From assembly GCF_003032475.1 (NCBI RefSeq), contig NZ_CP028369.1, positions 9,486,001 through 9,550,000 on the forward strand: DNA of 64,000 bases, read 5' to 3'. The notes under the pieces were generated by a model. The model saw only the letters and a program-made list of their open reading frames with translations. It was not told where the DNA came from and made no database searches. Positions 47,336 through 55,878 of this stretch are shown one piece after another (the first letter of the stretch is position 1; each line of letters begins with the position of its first letter). The DNA is from Streptomyces sp. P3. GTDB taxonomy: Bacteria; Actinomycetota; Actinomycetes; Streptomycetales; Streptomycetaceae. The position numbers and the translations under genes were made by a program.

Positions 47336-49606
47336 TTGCCCCGGCGACACCTCCCCGTACTCCGGCGCAGACGCGCCACCGCCCTCGCCCTCTCCGCCGC
47401 CGCCACCCTGCTGACCCTCGGGGTCCAGACGGGCACCGGCGTCGCGGCGTCCGCCGGCCCCGGCGCGGCCGGCATCACCGCGACGCCCCGAGCGGGCGCC
47501 GCGCCGACGCCCCTGTCACCGGCCGGCCGCGCCTCGCTCATCAGGAGCGCGCAGGCCAAGGCCGGCGCCGAGGCCCGACGGCTCGCCCTCGGGTCCCAGG
47601 AGAAGCTCCTCGTCAAGGACGTCGTCAAAGACGCCGACGGCACCACCCACACCCGTTACGAGCGCACCTACGCCGGACTTCCCGTCCTCGGCGGCGATCT
47701 GGTGGTCCACCTGGGCAAGAGCCGGACCACCGTGACCAGGGCGAGCGGCGCGACGCTCACGCTGCCCTCCCTCACCCCGAAGCTCGCCGCCTCCCAGGCA
47801 GCCGGCAGGGCTCTCGCGGCCGCGAGGAACGCCGAGGTCAAGGGCTCCGAGACGGAACGCGCGCCACGCCTGGTCGTATGGGCCGGAACCGCGAAGCCCG
47901 TCCTCGCCTGGGAGACGGTCGTCGAAGGCGTGCAGCAGGACGGCACCCCCAGCGAACTCCAGGTCGTGACCGACGCGACGACGGGCAAGCAGATCCTCGC
48001 CGCCGAGAAGGTCCACACCGGCACCGGCACCGGCCAGTTCAGCGGCACGGTCCCGCTCGGCACCACCCTGTCGGGATCGACGTACCAGCTCGTCGACGGC
48101 GGACGCGCGGGACACAAGACCTACGACCTGAACCAGGGCACGTCCGGCACCGGAACGCTGTTCACGGACGACAACGATGTCTGGGGCAACGGTCTGCCGT
48201 CCGACCGGCAGACCGCCGGCGTCGACGTGGCCTTCGGCGCCGCCGCCACCTGGGACTACTACAAGGACGTGTTCGGCCGCAACGGCATCCGCAACGACGG
48301 CGTCGCCGCCTACAGCCGAGCCCATTACGGCAGCAACTACGTCAACGCCTTCTGGCAGGACAGCTGCTTCTGCATGACCTACGGCGACGGGTCGGGCAAC
48401 ACGCACCCGCTGACCGCCCTCGACGTGGCCGCCCACGAGATGAGTCACGGCGTCACCGCCGCCACCGCCAACCTCACCTACTCGGGTGAGTCCGGCGGCC
48501 TCAACGAGGCGACCTCGGACATCTTCGCCGCGGCCGTCGAGTTCCACGCCGGCCTCGCCGCCGACCCCGGCGACTACTTCGTCGGCGAGAAGATCGACAT
48601 CAACGGCGACGGCACCCCGCTGCGTTACATGGACAAACCCTCCAAGGACGGCTCCTCCCACGACAACTGGAGCTCCGCCCTCGGCGGCGTGGACGTCCAC
48701 TACTCCTCGGGGCCCGCGAACCACTTCTTCTACCTGCTCTCCGAGGGCAGCGGCGCGAAGACCGTCAACGGCGTCTCCTACGACAGCCCGACCTACGACG
48801 GGCGGCCGGTCGCCGGCATCGGCATCGAGAACGCCGCCGCCGTCTGGTACCGGGCGCTCACGACGTACATGACCTCGTCGACCGACTACGCCGGCGCCCG
48901 CACCGCCACCCTCCAGGCCGCGAGCGACCTGTTCGGCGCCTACAGCCCGGCCTACCTCGCCGTGGCCGACTCCTGGGCCGCCATCAACGTCGGCAGCCGG
49001 ATAGCCCTCGGCGTCAACGTCGCCCCGATCGCCGACCAGACGAGCGGCATCGGCCAGGCGGTCAGCCTCCAGGTGGACGCGTACACCACCAACTCCGGTG
49101 CGGGTCTCACCTACGAGGCGACCGGACTGCCCGACGGTCTGAGCATCAGCCCGAGCGGCCTCATCACCGGCACGCCCAGCGCCCTGGGCAGCAGCGACGT
49201 CACCGTCAAGGTCACGGACAGCACGGGCGCCTCCGTCTCGGACGACTTCACCTGGCGGATCGCGTACATCTACGCCAACGCCGGCCGGGTGGACATCCCC
49301 GACAACGGCGCCGCCGTGGAGTCCCCGGTCACCATCACCGGCCGCGACGGCAACGCCTCCGCCACCACCTCGGTGTACGTCAACATCGTCCACACGTACC
49401 GCGGTGACCTGACCGTCGACCTCGTCGGCCCCGACGGCGCCGTCTACTCCCTCCTCAACCGCAGTGGCGGCTCCGCCGACAACGTCGACCAGACCTTCAC
49501 CGTCGACGCCTCCGGCCAGCCCCTGAACGGCACCTGGAAGCTGCGCGTCCAGGATCGTGCGTCGATCGACGTCGGATACGTCCAGCGCTGGCAGCTCACC
49601 CCCTGA
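47336..49606 (+). CDS. Secreted M4 metalloprotease with C-terminal P (proprotein convertase) domain
   Basis: A 756-residue pre-pro-enzyme. Signal peptide (Arg-rich start, ATALALSAAATLLTLGVQTG), FTP/PepSY propeptide (about 60-220, VVKDADGTTHTRYERTYAGL), and M4 domain with His367, His371 (HEMSH) and Glu391 at the correct spacing. A He_PIG-type domain (about 565-640) and a P-domain (about 645-756, NIVHTYRGDLTVDLVGPDGA, LNGTWKLRVQD) follow. The start is TTG at 47336, supported by AAGGAG six bases upstream; no other in-frame start has a site. Paralogue of the protease at 26002, differing mainly in the C-terminal module. Confidence 0.94.
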   Translation: MPRRHLPVLRRRRATALALSAAATLLTLGVQTGTGVAASAGPGAAGITATPRAGAAPTPLSPAGRASLIRSAQAKAGAEARRLALGSQEKLLVKDVVKDADGTTHTRYERTYAGLPVLGGDLVVHLGKSRTTVTRASGATLTLPSLTPKLAASQAAGRALAAARNAEVKGSETERAPRLVVWAGTAKPVLAWETVVEGVQQDGTPSELQVVTDATTGKQILAAEKVHTGTGTGQFSGTVPLGTTLSGSTYQLVDGGRAGHKTYDLNQGTSGTGTLFTDDNDVWGNGLPSDRQTAGVDVAFGAAATWDYYKDVFGRNGIRNDGVAAYSRAHYGSNYVNAFWQDSCFCMTYGDGSGNTHPLTALDVAAHEMSHGVTAATANLTYSGESGGLNEATSDIFAAAVEFHAGLAADPGDYFVGEKIDINGDGTPLRYMDKPSKDGSSHDNWSSALGGVDVHYSSGPANHFFYLLSEGSGAKTVNGVSYDSPTYDGRPVAGIGIENAAAVWYRALTTYMTSSTDYAGARTATLQAASDLFGAYSPAYLAVADSWAAINVGSRIALGVNVAPIADQTSGIGQAVSLQVDAYTTNSGAGLTYEATGLPDGLSISPSGLITGTPSALGSSDVTVKVTDSTGASVSDDFTWRIAYIYANAGRVDIPDNGAAVESPVTITGRDGNASATTSVYVNIVHTYRGDLTVDLVGPDGAVYSLLNRSGGSADNVDQTFTVDASGQPLNGTWKLRVQDRASIDVGYVQRWQLTP

Positions 49607-49622
49607 CGCAGACCGCCCCACG

Positions 49623-49657
49623 CCGCCGCCCGGGTCTTTCCGCGACCCGGGCGGCGG
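49623..49657 (+). terminator. Terminator of the second M4 protease gene
   Basis: CCGCCGCCCGGGTC (49623-49636) and GACCCGGGCGGCGG (49644-49657) pair perfectly over 14 positions around a 7-base loop, 17 bases after the stop. Confidence 0.85.
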
Positions 49658-49945
49658 TGCGTCCGGATCGCCCCGCCGAGTTGCCCACGCAACTCTGTGC
49701 TGCGCGCCCGAGCCCGACCACGGGCCTTCGGGAGGGTCGGCAGACGGATACGGTCGCCGAGGCGGGCGGGGAAGGCGGCGGCGGGGAAGGCGGCGGCGAG
49801 GAAGGCGCCGCCCATGGCCGGCGGCGTGTCGGCGGGTTCCCTGCGTGGTCGAAGGAGGTCCCGTGACGGGACCGTGGCCGGGCGCCCCGCTTCGGTCCGC
49901 CCGTCGGGTGGGGCGTTGTCAGTGGCGGATGCCAGGCTTTGGGGC
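49658..49945. other. Gap with a 15-bp tandem repeat, no gene seen
   Basis: A G-rich unit GGCGGCGGCGGGGAA occurs at 49774-49788, again with one change at 49789-49803, and in a 13-base form at 49761-49773. A good ribosome site (AAGGAGG near 49852) is followed by GTG 49863, but that frame gives no protein-like product. Confidence 0.5.
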
Positions 49946-50218
49946 ATGGACGAGACTGAGTTCCTGCGGGGCCGGGTGTACGGCGCCGACCACGACGACG
50001 CGGGCCCCCGCCCGGGCCGCGCCTACGCACAACTGGTGGGCGGCCCTCTGGACGGGCTGCTGCTGGACGTCACCGACCGGCCCGAGCACGACCTGCGCGA
50101 GGTGGCGCTCACCACGGAGATCGGGCGTTACGGGCCCGGCGGCCGTGCCCTGTACGGGCGGCGTGGCGCCGACGGCCGCCGTTTCGACTGGCGGGGCGAC
50201 GCCCCGCCAGTCGACTGA
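49946..50218 (+). CDS. Small acidic protein of unknown function
   Basis: A 90-residue protein starting MDETEFLRGRVYGADHDDAG, with AYAQLVGGPLDGLLLDVTDR in the middle. The phrase QLVGGPLDG is common in small uncharacterised actinobacterial proteins. GC-rich third positions and a compact composition support it as real. The ribosome site (GGGG close to ATG) is weak. The last codons form a 14-pair hairpin. Function unknown. Confidence 0.6.
   Translation: MDETEFLRGRVYGADHDDAGPRPGRAYAQLVGGPLDGLLLDVTDRPEHDLREVALTTEIGRYGPGGRALYGRRGADGRRFDWRGDAPPVD
50184..50214 (+). terminator. Hairpin over the end of the small acidic protein gene
   Basis: TCGACTGGCGGGGC (50184-50197) and GCCCCGCCAGTCGA (50201-50214) are perfectly complementary over 14 pairs with loop GAC. 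The stem lies almost wholly inside the coding sequence and ends just before the stop codon. Confidence 0.65.
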
Positions 50219-50249
50219 GCGGAGCGCCGGCCGGGCCGGGCGGTCGGTC

Positions 50250-50339
50250 CGTCGCCGCTCGGACGAGAGGGACACCCGGTCTGTCGCCGCGCCGACAGGA
50301 GGAGCGCCCGGTCCTGTCGCCGCGCCGACAAGAGGAACG
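50250..50339 (+). repeat. Three imperfect tandem copies of a ~33-bp unit
   Basis: CTGTCGCCGCGCCGACA occurs at 50281-50297 and 50314-50330 (period 33), with a diverged copy at 50250-50266. Each is followed by an A/G-rich AGGAGGAGCG-like stretch. The core TGTCG-CCGCGC-CGACA is itself an inverted repeat. It lies just upstream of the gene at 50370. Confidence 0.7.
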
Positions 50340-50369
50340 ATGTCTTCCGTCGCGGGAGGGTGATCAAAT

Positions 50370-50711
50370 GTGCGAATGTCCACAGGCTTCACTTCCGCCC
50401 CTCACGCCACCGTCGCATCGCCGACGGTCCGTCACGGTTGGCACAAGCTCCTCATCGCGCTCGTCGTGCTCGGGCGCGTCGCCCGTGTCCCGACCGCGAT
50501 GGCCGCGACCGCCGGGGAGACTCCGTCGGGTTGGTGGCTCGTGGTGTGGGAGGTGCTGGCGCTCGGCCTGGCCGCCTATGCCGTCAGCGAGTGGGAGATC
50601 CTCAGGTCGACCGCATGGCGGATGCGGGTGCCGCAGTGGATCTGCATGGTCATCTTCCATATCGGTCTCACGGGCTTCCTGAGCTCTCTCTTCGTCCAGT
50701 GGTGGTTCTGA
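50370..50711 (+). CDS. Small membrane protein of unknown function
   Basis: A 113-residue protein with about three hydrophobic segments: LLIALVVLGRVARVPTAMA, WWLVVWEVLALGLAAYAV and WICMVIFHIGLTGFLSSLF. It has many Trp residues and no recognised domain. GTG at 50370 has GGAGGG nine bases upstream; ATG at 50376 is an alternative. It is flanked upstream by a three-copy repeat and downstream by the chitosanase gene, from which it is separated by 164 bases. Confidence 0.6.
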   Translation: MRMSTGFTSAPHATVASPTVRHGWHKLLIALVVLGRVARVPTAMAATAGETPSGWWLVVWEVLALGLAAYAVSEWEILRSTAWRMRVPQWICMVIFHIGLTGFLSSLFVQWWF

Positions 50712-50811
50712 GACCGGTTTGCGGAGCAGACGTCCGCGGTCCGTCGGCGGGTTTTCGTTCGATCGTACGAACATGGCTTCGATGGGGTTACTTCTGGGAC
50801 CGGGACTTGAT

Positions 50812-50824
50812 AGTAAACTTTCCT
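50812..50824 (+). promoter_or_regulatory. CsnR-like operator of the chitosanase gene
   Basis: AGTAAA-C-TTTCCT is a near-perfect inverted repeat with five of six pairs. AGGAAA/TTTCCT palindromes upstream of actinobacterial GH46 genes are reported to bind the ROK-family repressor CsnR (from memory). It lies 52 bases before the start codon; no ROK gene is in the window. Confidence 0.6.
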
Positions 50825-50875
50825 GTCAGTTGCACGCCGAGTCACCCCACCCCCACCTCCTCACCTGGAGCCACT

Positions 50876-51712
50876 GTGGTGCACGTATCGCGGCCTCTCG
50901 ACGGCCCGGCCCCCACCTCCCGCCGCTTCTTCCTCGCGCTCGCCGGAGTGATGGCGGCCGCCCCCCTCCTCGACGTCCGAGGCGCGGCCGCGGCCCCCGC
51001 GGCCCGGGGCCTCGACGACCCGGCGAAGAAGGAGATCGCCATGAAGCTGGTGTCGAGCGCGGAGAACTCCTCGCTCGACTGGAAGGCCCAGTACGAGTAC
51101 ATCGAGGACATCGGCGACGGCCGCGGCTACACCGCCGGCATCATCGGGTTCTGCTCCGGCACCGGCGACATGCTCGGCCTCGTGGAGCTCTACGCCCACC
51201 GCAGGCCGGGCAACGTCCTCGCGAAGTACCTGCCGGCCCTGCGCGCCGTGGACGGCACCGCCTCGCACGCCGGGCTCGACCCGAACTACCCGAAGGACTG
51301 GCGCAAGGCCGCCCGGGACGCCGCGTTCCGGCAGGCCCAGAACGACGAACGCGACCGGGTCTACTTCGACCCGGCCGTCCGCCAGGGCAAGACCGACGGC
51401 CTGCGCGCCCTCGGCCAGTTCGCCTACTACGACGCCATCGTCATGCACGGCGACGGCAGCGATTCCACCAGCTTCCGCAGCATCCGCAGGCGTGCGCTGG
51501 GCAAGGCGCAGCCGCCGGCCCGGGGCGGCGACGAGACGACGTACCTCGACGCCTTCCTGGACGCCCGCGTGTGGGCGATGAAACAGGAGGAGGCCCACAG
51601 CGACACCAGTCGCGTCGACACCGCTCAGCGCGTCTTCCTCCGCAAGGGCAACCTCGACCTCGAGCCGCCCCTGGACTGGAAGGTGTACGGCGACAGCTAC
51701 CACCTCGGCTGA
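50876..51712 (+). CDS. csn: Secreted GH46 chitosanase, Tat signal
   Basis: A 278-residue endo-chitosanase. The signal contains SRRFFLALAG, a twin-arginine motif, with cleavage likely after the Ala run near residue 40. The catalytic Glu63 (SSAENSSLDW) and Asp81 (EDIGDGRGYTAG) have the 18-residue spacing of characterised Streptomyces GH46 enzymes. GSGDSTSFRS-type loop and VYFDPAVRQGK are also conserved. Adjacent GTG codons at 50876 and 50879 follow GGAG. It is preceded by a CsnR-like operator and followed by two hairpins. Confidence 0.95.
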   Translation: MVHVSRPLDGPAPTSRRFFLALAGVMAAAPLLDVRGAAAAPAARGLDDPAKKEIAMKLVSSAENSSLDWKAQYEYIEDIGDGRGYTAGIIGFCSGTGDMLGLVELYAHRRPGNVLAKYLPALRAVDGTASHAGLDPNYPKDWRKAARDAAFRQAQNDERDRVYFDPAVRQGKTDGLRALGQFAYYDAIVMHGDGSDSTSFRSIRRRALGKAQPPARGGDETTYLDAFLDARVWAMKQEEAHSDTSRVDTAQRVFLRKGNLDLEPPLDWKVYGDSYHLG

Positions 51713-51720
51713 CCCGGACC

Positions 51721-51746
51721 GTGTCACCGCGCCCCGCCGGTGACAC
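51721..51746 (+). terminator. First hairpin after the chitosanase gene
   Basis: GTGTCACCG (51721-51729) pairs with CGGTGACAC (51738-51746) around an 8-base loop, eight bases after the stop codon. Confidence 0.65.
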
Positions 51747-51803
51747 CGCCTACGGCCTGCCGCGTCACGGCTGGGGGGCCGGGCACGCCGGGCGCGTATG
51801 CCA

Positions 51804-51841
51804 CCCGGTTGGCACGCCTTTCGCGAACCGTGCCAACCGGG
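51804..51841. terminator. Second, bidirectional terminator
   Basis: CCCGGTTGGCACG (51804-51816) and CGTGCCAACCGGG (51829-51841) pair perfectly over 13 positions with a 12-base loop, between the convergent chitosanase and DUF5707-type genes. Confidence 0.8.
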
Positions 51842-51863
51842 CGGCGCCACCGGGCGGGCTCGT

Positions 51864-52316
51864 TCACTTGACGGTGTAATGGGCGGCCTGGGTTTTCAGG
51901 GTCGTGGTGCCGTTGCGGGCGGTGGCCAGGACGGCGACATGCCAGACGCCGTGCGGAGACGCCGCCACCTCCCGGGAGGTGGCCCTGACGGTGTAGGTGC
52001 AGCTCACGGTGTGCCGCTTGTAGGGCTTGCAGAGGGCCGGCTCCGCGGCGGCCATGTCCTCGGCGGTCGGTTCGGCCCCGGCCAGGGAGGAGTTCTGCGG
52101 CCATGCGAGCACCTTCACGCCCTTGACGCCGGAGGGCGCGGTCACGAAGGTGGCGAAGGTCAACGAGCCGTCACGGCCGCCGTCCGGGGCGCTGTAGCGG
52201 GCGGTGGCGTGCGTCAGCGCCGGAGGCTGCTCCCCGGCGTAGGCGAGAGCGTAGGCGCCGGCACTCACGAGGACGACGGTGCCGGCGGCCACGGACAGGG
52301 CCATACCTCGAGTCAT
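51864..52316 (-). CDS. Secreted DUF5707-type protein
   Basis: A 150-residue protein with an N-terminal signal or anchor (VAAGTVVLVSAGAYALAYA). The mature domain, SLTFATFVTAPSGVKGVKVL to CTYTVRATSREVAAS and WHVAVLATARNGT, matches my memory of DUF5707, an Ig-like exported domain in Streptomyces. Two Cys (CKPYKRHTVSC) could bond. ATG at 52316 with GGAG upstream. Function unknown. Confidence 0.7.
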   Translation of the reverse strand: MTRGMALSVAAGTVVLVSAGAYALAYAGEQPPALTHATARYSAPDGGRDGSLTFATFVTAPSGVKGVKVLAWPQNSSLAGAEPTAEDMAAAEPALCKPYKRHTVSCTYTVRATSREVAASPHGVWHVAVLATARNGTTTLKTQAAHYTVK

Positions 52317-52541
52317 GATGTTCTCCGCAACTGTCTTGAAGAGGGCGGCACTTGTGGTCCCTGCCGCAATGCCGATCCTCGCGCCGCAAGGGTGCGGCGG
52401 ACATGAGGGCAGGTACTCAGTCCGCCATGAGTAGGCCGCCCCCGAGGCTCGTTCGAAGCCGTTGCGTACGGGCCTGTCGGGGGACGGCGACGGCCGGTGC
52501 GGGCGTGACGGGCGCACCGGCCGCAGCCGTCCCGGGCCCGA

Positions 52542-53867
52542 TCAGGGGCGCAGCGGCAGCGTGGCGCAGTCGGACGTGGCGGGCCTGCCGTCGAGCCGGT
52601 CCGTCAGCCAGGAGATCGCCTCTCCCTGGTCGACGAGCAACGGCGTGAAGTGGTTGATCAGCGCCCGGCCGAGACCGGGCAGGATCACCGGCTTGTAGGT
52701 GACGGAGGCGCCCTTGGCGCACCAGGCGACGGCGAGGTCGCGGGCCTGCGCGTGCGGCACCAGGTTGTCGGCGGTGCCGGTCGCCACCCGCACCGGGGAC
52801 GCCGGTGTGCGGGCGCCGATGCGCTGGTCGGCGAGGAACGCCCTGAGCCTCGGCTCCGACGCGATCACGGCGCTGAGGGAACGCCCGTCGGTGGTCCAGG
52901 CGTTGCTGCGCGCCGAGTTGTAGGCGAGGAGGGCGTCGCCGACACACATCGTCGAGAGGTCCTTGAGCGCGGCCCGGCCCACGTCGTTCAGGTGTGCCCG
53001 GGCGATCGGCTCGAGCTCGGGGTCGGACTGCAGGAAGCCGTTGACCGACCAGCCCAGCGCGCCGGCCAGGTCACTGCCGTCGATGGCCTTGGTGACGGCG
53101 GTCAGATCGGCGGGCGGCGCGCCGCTGTAGGTCCCGGCGAGGGTGACGTCCGGGGCGTAGGAGGGCTGGAGTTCGGCGGCGGCGGCCGTGGCGCCGCCGC
53201 CCTGGCTGTAGCCGTACAGCCCGACCCGGGAGCCGGCCGTCGGCGAGGCGCCGGGGAGTGCGCGGGCGGAGCGGACGGCGTCGAGGACGGCGTGCGCCTC
53301 GTCGACCCGGTTGACGTAGGTGTGCAGCCGGTCCGTGGCGCCGAGGCCGGTGTAGTCGGTGACGACGACGGCGATGCCCCGGGCGAGCATGCGGTAGATC
53401 GCCAGGTTCTCGTAACCGACCGACAGCGTCTGCCCGTTGACCAGGAGCGGACGTTCGAGTCCGAGCGACGCCGCGCACTGGTCGCCCTGGCCCATGGTGC
53501 CGGGGGCCACCGCGACCAGCGGTCGCGGTCCCTCGCCCTTCCAGCGGGCGGACGGCTCGATGTAGGCGCCGGTGACCGCCGTGGGCCGGCCGGCGGAGTC
53601 GGTGGACTTGTACATGAGGCGGGTCGCGGTGCCCGGCAGCGGTCCGTCGATCCCCGGCAGGCTCAGCGCGAGGGGGAGCGGTTGGGAGCGGATCAGGGCG
53701 CCGTCGGCCGCGGGAAGCGTGGCGGGCGGGGTGTAGAAGGCGGGGATCGTGACGCCGCGGGAGACCACGGCCTCGGGCTCGGACGCGGCGTCGGCCGGTA
53801 CCGCGGTGACGCCGAGGCAGGCGGCAGCGGTGACGGCCGCGGCCAGCAGCCGGGTGGGGGTGGGCAT
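52542..53867 (-). CDS. Secretory lipase family protein
   Basis: A 441-residue exported alpha/beta hydrolase. Signal peptide about 1-28 (AAAVTAAACLGVTAVPADAA). GLYGYSQGGGATAAAAEL holds the nucleophile Ser (GxSxG), and VVVTDYTGLGATDRLHTYVN and ATGTADNLVPHAQARDL carry family blocks including the acidic residue; the His is in LINHFTPLL. This matches the fungal/actinobacterial secretory lipase (LIP) family acting on long-chain esters. Start ATG at 53867 with GGAGG six bases upstream. Confidence 0.88.
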   Translation of the reverse strand: MPTPTRLLAAAVTAAACLGVTAVPADAASEPEAVVSRGVTIPAFYTPPATLPAADGALIRSQPLPLALSLPGIDGPLPGTATRLMYKSTDSAGRPTAVTGAYIEPSARWKGEGPRPLVAVAPGTMGQGDQCAASLGLERPLLVNGQTLSVGYENLAIYRMLARGIAVVVTDYTGLGATDRLHTYVNRVDEAHAVLDAVRSARALPGASPTAGSRVGLYGYSQGGGATAAAAELQPSYAPDVTLAGTYSGAPPADLTAVTKAIDGSDLAGALGWSVNGFLQSDPELEPIARAHLNDVGRAALKDLSTMCVGDALLAYNSARSNAWTTDGRSLSAVIASEPRLRAFLADQRIGARTPASPVRVATGTADNLVPHAQARDLAVAWCAKGASVTYKPVILPGLGRALINHFTPLLVDQGEAISWLTDRLDGRPATSDCATLPLRP

Positions 53868-54209
53868 GGCGGACCTCCGGGGGGAGTGGGAGGCCGAGCC
53901 TTCGTCTGCGGCTCGGACGGAGGACGGCCCGGTGGGGTGCGGGCCGCGACGACCGAGCGGTCCGCAGCCGCGGTCGCCTCCGCTGCCCCGTACCGCTCTT
54001 AGACGAACTGTCAGGACCGTAGCGAGGGCGTGGTTACCTCGGGTAGCGGTCAGCAGGTTACGGTTCGGTAATATGACTGCGCGGTAACATGTCCGAACTC
54101 TTTGTCGCCCCGGTCGCGCTCATTACCCAAGGCGTCCACAAGTGGCCTGTTGGCGACAATCTCTGACAAAACAAGATCGCGGGACGCTGCGTCGCTAGCG
54201 TCCCGAGCC
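53868..54209. promoter_or_regulatory. Divergent region between the lipase and the 54210 gene, with direct repeats and a hairpin
   Basis: CGGTAATATG (54066-54075) and CGGTAACATG (54082-54091) are direct repeats 16 bases apart, and GGTTACC (54032-54038) and GGTTAC (54056-54061) lie upstream, a likely operator cluster. CGGGACGCT (54180-54188) and AGCGTCCCG (54197-54205) form a 9-pair hairpin ending four bases before the ATG of the next gene. No gene is seen. Confidence 0.5.
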
Positions 54210-54857
54210 ATGAACACCGACCGTATGCGCGGCGCGCGACCCGGCGGCCCCGCCCCGCAGGACGACGCCGACGTGCCGCCCCCGCCCGGCACCCACCACT
54301 CCCCGACACAGACGGTGACCGCGGGCGACAACGCCAGGATCACGCAGAAGAACACCCAGATGAAGTTCTCGGTCCCGGTCGTCGGGCCGCTGCTCAGCCT
54401 GGCCTTCGCCCATCCCCTGATCGCGGGCCTCACCGCCGTGGCGGTCGTCGGGGGAGGCGGCGCGGCGGTCTCGGCCGCCCTGCCCGACTCGACGCCCTCG
54501 CCGTCGACAGCGGTGGTCCGCGGCTTCGTCATGAAGGCCGCGGACGGGCAGACGGCGCCCACGGGCTACGACTTCACGCACTCCCCGCCCGCGGTGGCCG
54601 ACGCCGGCACGGACGCCGTCTACGCGCAGGGCGGATACCTGCTGTCCACCGCCGGCAAGCTGGCCGAGTGGGGAACGTCCGAGCCGCCCACCGCGGAGGG
54701 GTGCCGCAAGGCCGTCGCCGAGCATCCCGTGCGCCGGACCGTGGTCGGCGTCGCCTACGTGGCCTGCTACCTCGACCGCAACGGCGACCCCGGCTACATC
54801 TCCGTCACCGCCAGCGACAACGACTCCGTCACCGTCGACACGGCCCACCTGAAGTGA
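54210..54857 (+). CDS. Membrane-anchored protein of unknown function
   Basis: A 215-residue protein: a Pro/Asp-rich cytosolic N-terminus with TVTAGDNARITQKNTQ, a hydrophobic segment near residues 60-90 (SLAFAHPLIAGLTAVAVVGG), and an external domain of about 120 residues with a Cys pair (AEGCRKAV, VAYVACYLDRNGDPGY). ATG at 54210 has no Shine-Dalgarno; a 9-pair hairpin ends four bases upstream. It is 31 bases ahead of the AraC gene on the same strand. I recognise no family. Confidence 0.65.
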   Translation: MNTDRMRGARPGGPAPQDDADVPPPPGTHHSPTQTVTAGDNARITQKNTQMKFSVPVVGPLLSLAFAHPLIAGLTAVAVVGGGGAAVSAALPDSTPSPSTAVVRGFVMKAADGQTAPTGYDFTHSPPAVADAGTDAVYAQGGYLLSTAGKLAEWGTSEPPTAEGCRKAVAEHPVRRTVVGVAYVACYLDRNGDPGYISVTASDNDSVTVDTAHLK

Positions 54858-54888
54858 CCCGAGCGCCGCCGAACGGCCCCTGTGGCCT

Positions 54889-55878
54889 GTGTGGTTGACT
54901 ACGCCCGTGCTGCACGAGTCGGTCTTCCGCACCACGGATCTGCCGGTGGACGCCCGGTTCGAGGCGTGGGCGGAGCGCATGGGCCGTACCCACGCGCCCA
55001 TGCAGCTCACCAGCGACCGCACCGCGGACTACCGGGGCCGCCAACGCGTCATCCCGCTGGGCGACGTGACCGTGTGGCCGGCCACCTTCGACCATCTGGT
55101 CTTCCGCCGCACGGCGAAACTCGTCCGCCAGTCCGATCCCGAGGTCTACCACCTCTCCCTCCTGCTGAAGGGCGAGGGCGCCGCCGACTGGGGGCGGCGC
55201 CAGGCGGCCTACCGCGTCAACGAGTTCCACACCAACACCTCCTCCCGGAGCTACGACATCCACACCGGCCCCGAGCCGGTCACCATGGTCGGCGTCGAGG
55301 TGCCGCGGTCGCTGGTGGCCGTGCCAAGCCACCGCGCCGACCAGGTCATCGGACGCCACATATCGGGCCGCGAAGGCATCGGCGCACTGCTCGCACAGTT
55401 CCTTCTGCACCTGGTGTCGGACACCTCCGCCTACCAGCCCTCGGACGCGCCCCGGTTGGGCACGGTCGCCGCCGACCTGGTCACGGCCGTCTTCGCGCAC
55501 GCCGCGGACGCCGACCTCAGGCTCCCGCCGGAAAGCCACGGCCGCACCCTCGCCCTCCAGATCAAGACCTTCATCAGCCGGCGCCTGGGCGACCCGGACC
55601 TGACGCCCGCCGGCATCGCAGCGGCGCACCACATCTCCCGCAGCTACCTCTACCGCCTCTTCCAGGCCGAAGGCCTCACCGTCGCCGCCTACATCCGCGA
55701 CCGTCGCCTCGAGCACGCCCGTCGTGATCTCGTCGACCCCCGGCTGCGCTCCCTGCCCGTCCGCGCCGTCGCCGCCCGCTGGGGCTTCCCGCGCGCCGCC
55801 GAGTTCACCCGGGCGTTCCGCGGCGCGTACGGCGTCCCGCCCAGCGAACTGCGCGAACGGGCGCTCACCGAGGCCTGA
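54889..55878 (+). CDS. AraC-family transcriptional regulator
   Basis: A 329-residue protein with an AraC-binding-like N-terminal domain (about 20-200: FEAWAERMGRTHAPMQLTSD, YHLSLLLKGEGAADWGRR) and a C-terminal double helix-turn-helix: TPAGIAAAHHISRSYLYRLF and VRAVAARWGFPRAAEFTRAF with ending YGVPPSELRERA. GTG at 54889 or 54907 could start it; neither has a clear site, so it may be translated from the preceding gene's transcript. It may control the MFS exporter that follows. Confidence 0.88.
   Translation: MWLTTPVLHESVFRTTDLPVDARFEAWAERMGRTHAPMQLTSDRTADYRGRQRVIPLGDVTVWPATFDHLVFRRTAKLVRQSDPEVYHLSLLLKGEGAADWGRRQAAYRVNEFHTNTSSRSYDIHTGPEPVTMVGVEVPRSLVAVPSHRADQVIGRHISGREGIGALLAQFLLHLVSDTSAYQPSDAPRLGTVAADLVTAVFAHAADADLRLPPESHGRTLALQIKTFISRRLGDPDLTPAGIAAAHHISRSYLYRLFQAEGLTVAAYIRDRRLEHARRDLVDPRLRSLPVRAVAARWGFPRAAEFTRAFRGAYGVPPSELRERALTEA

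Noticed and set aside
49863..50218. A rightward frame from GTG 49863 with a good AAGGAGG site
   Set aside because: The product is Trp/Arg/Thr-rich and overlaps the better-supported 90-codon gene in another frame.
50250..50339. Three 33-bp repeats as a CRISPR array
   Set aside because: Copies are contiguous and imperfect, with no unique spacers and no cas genes.
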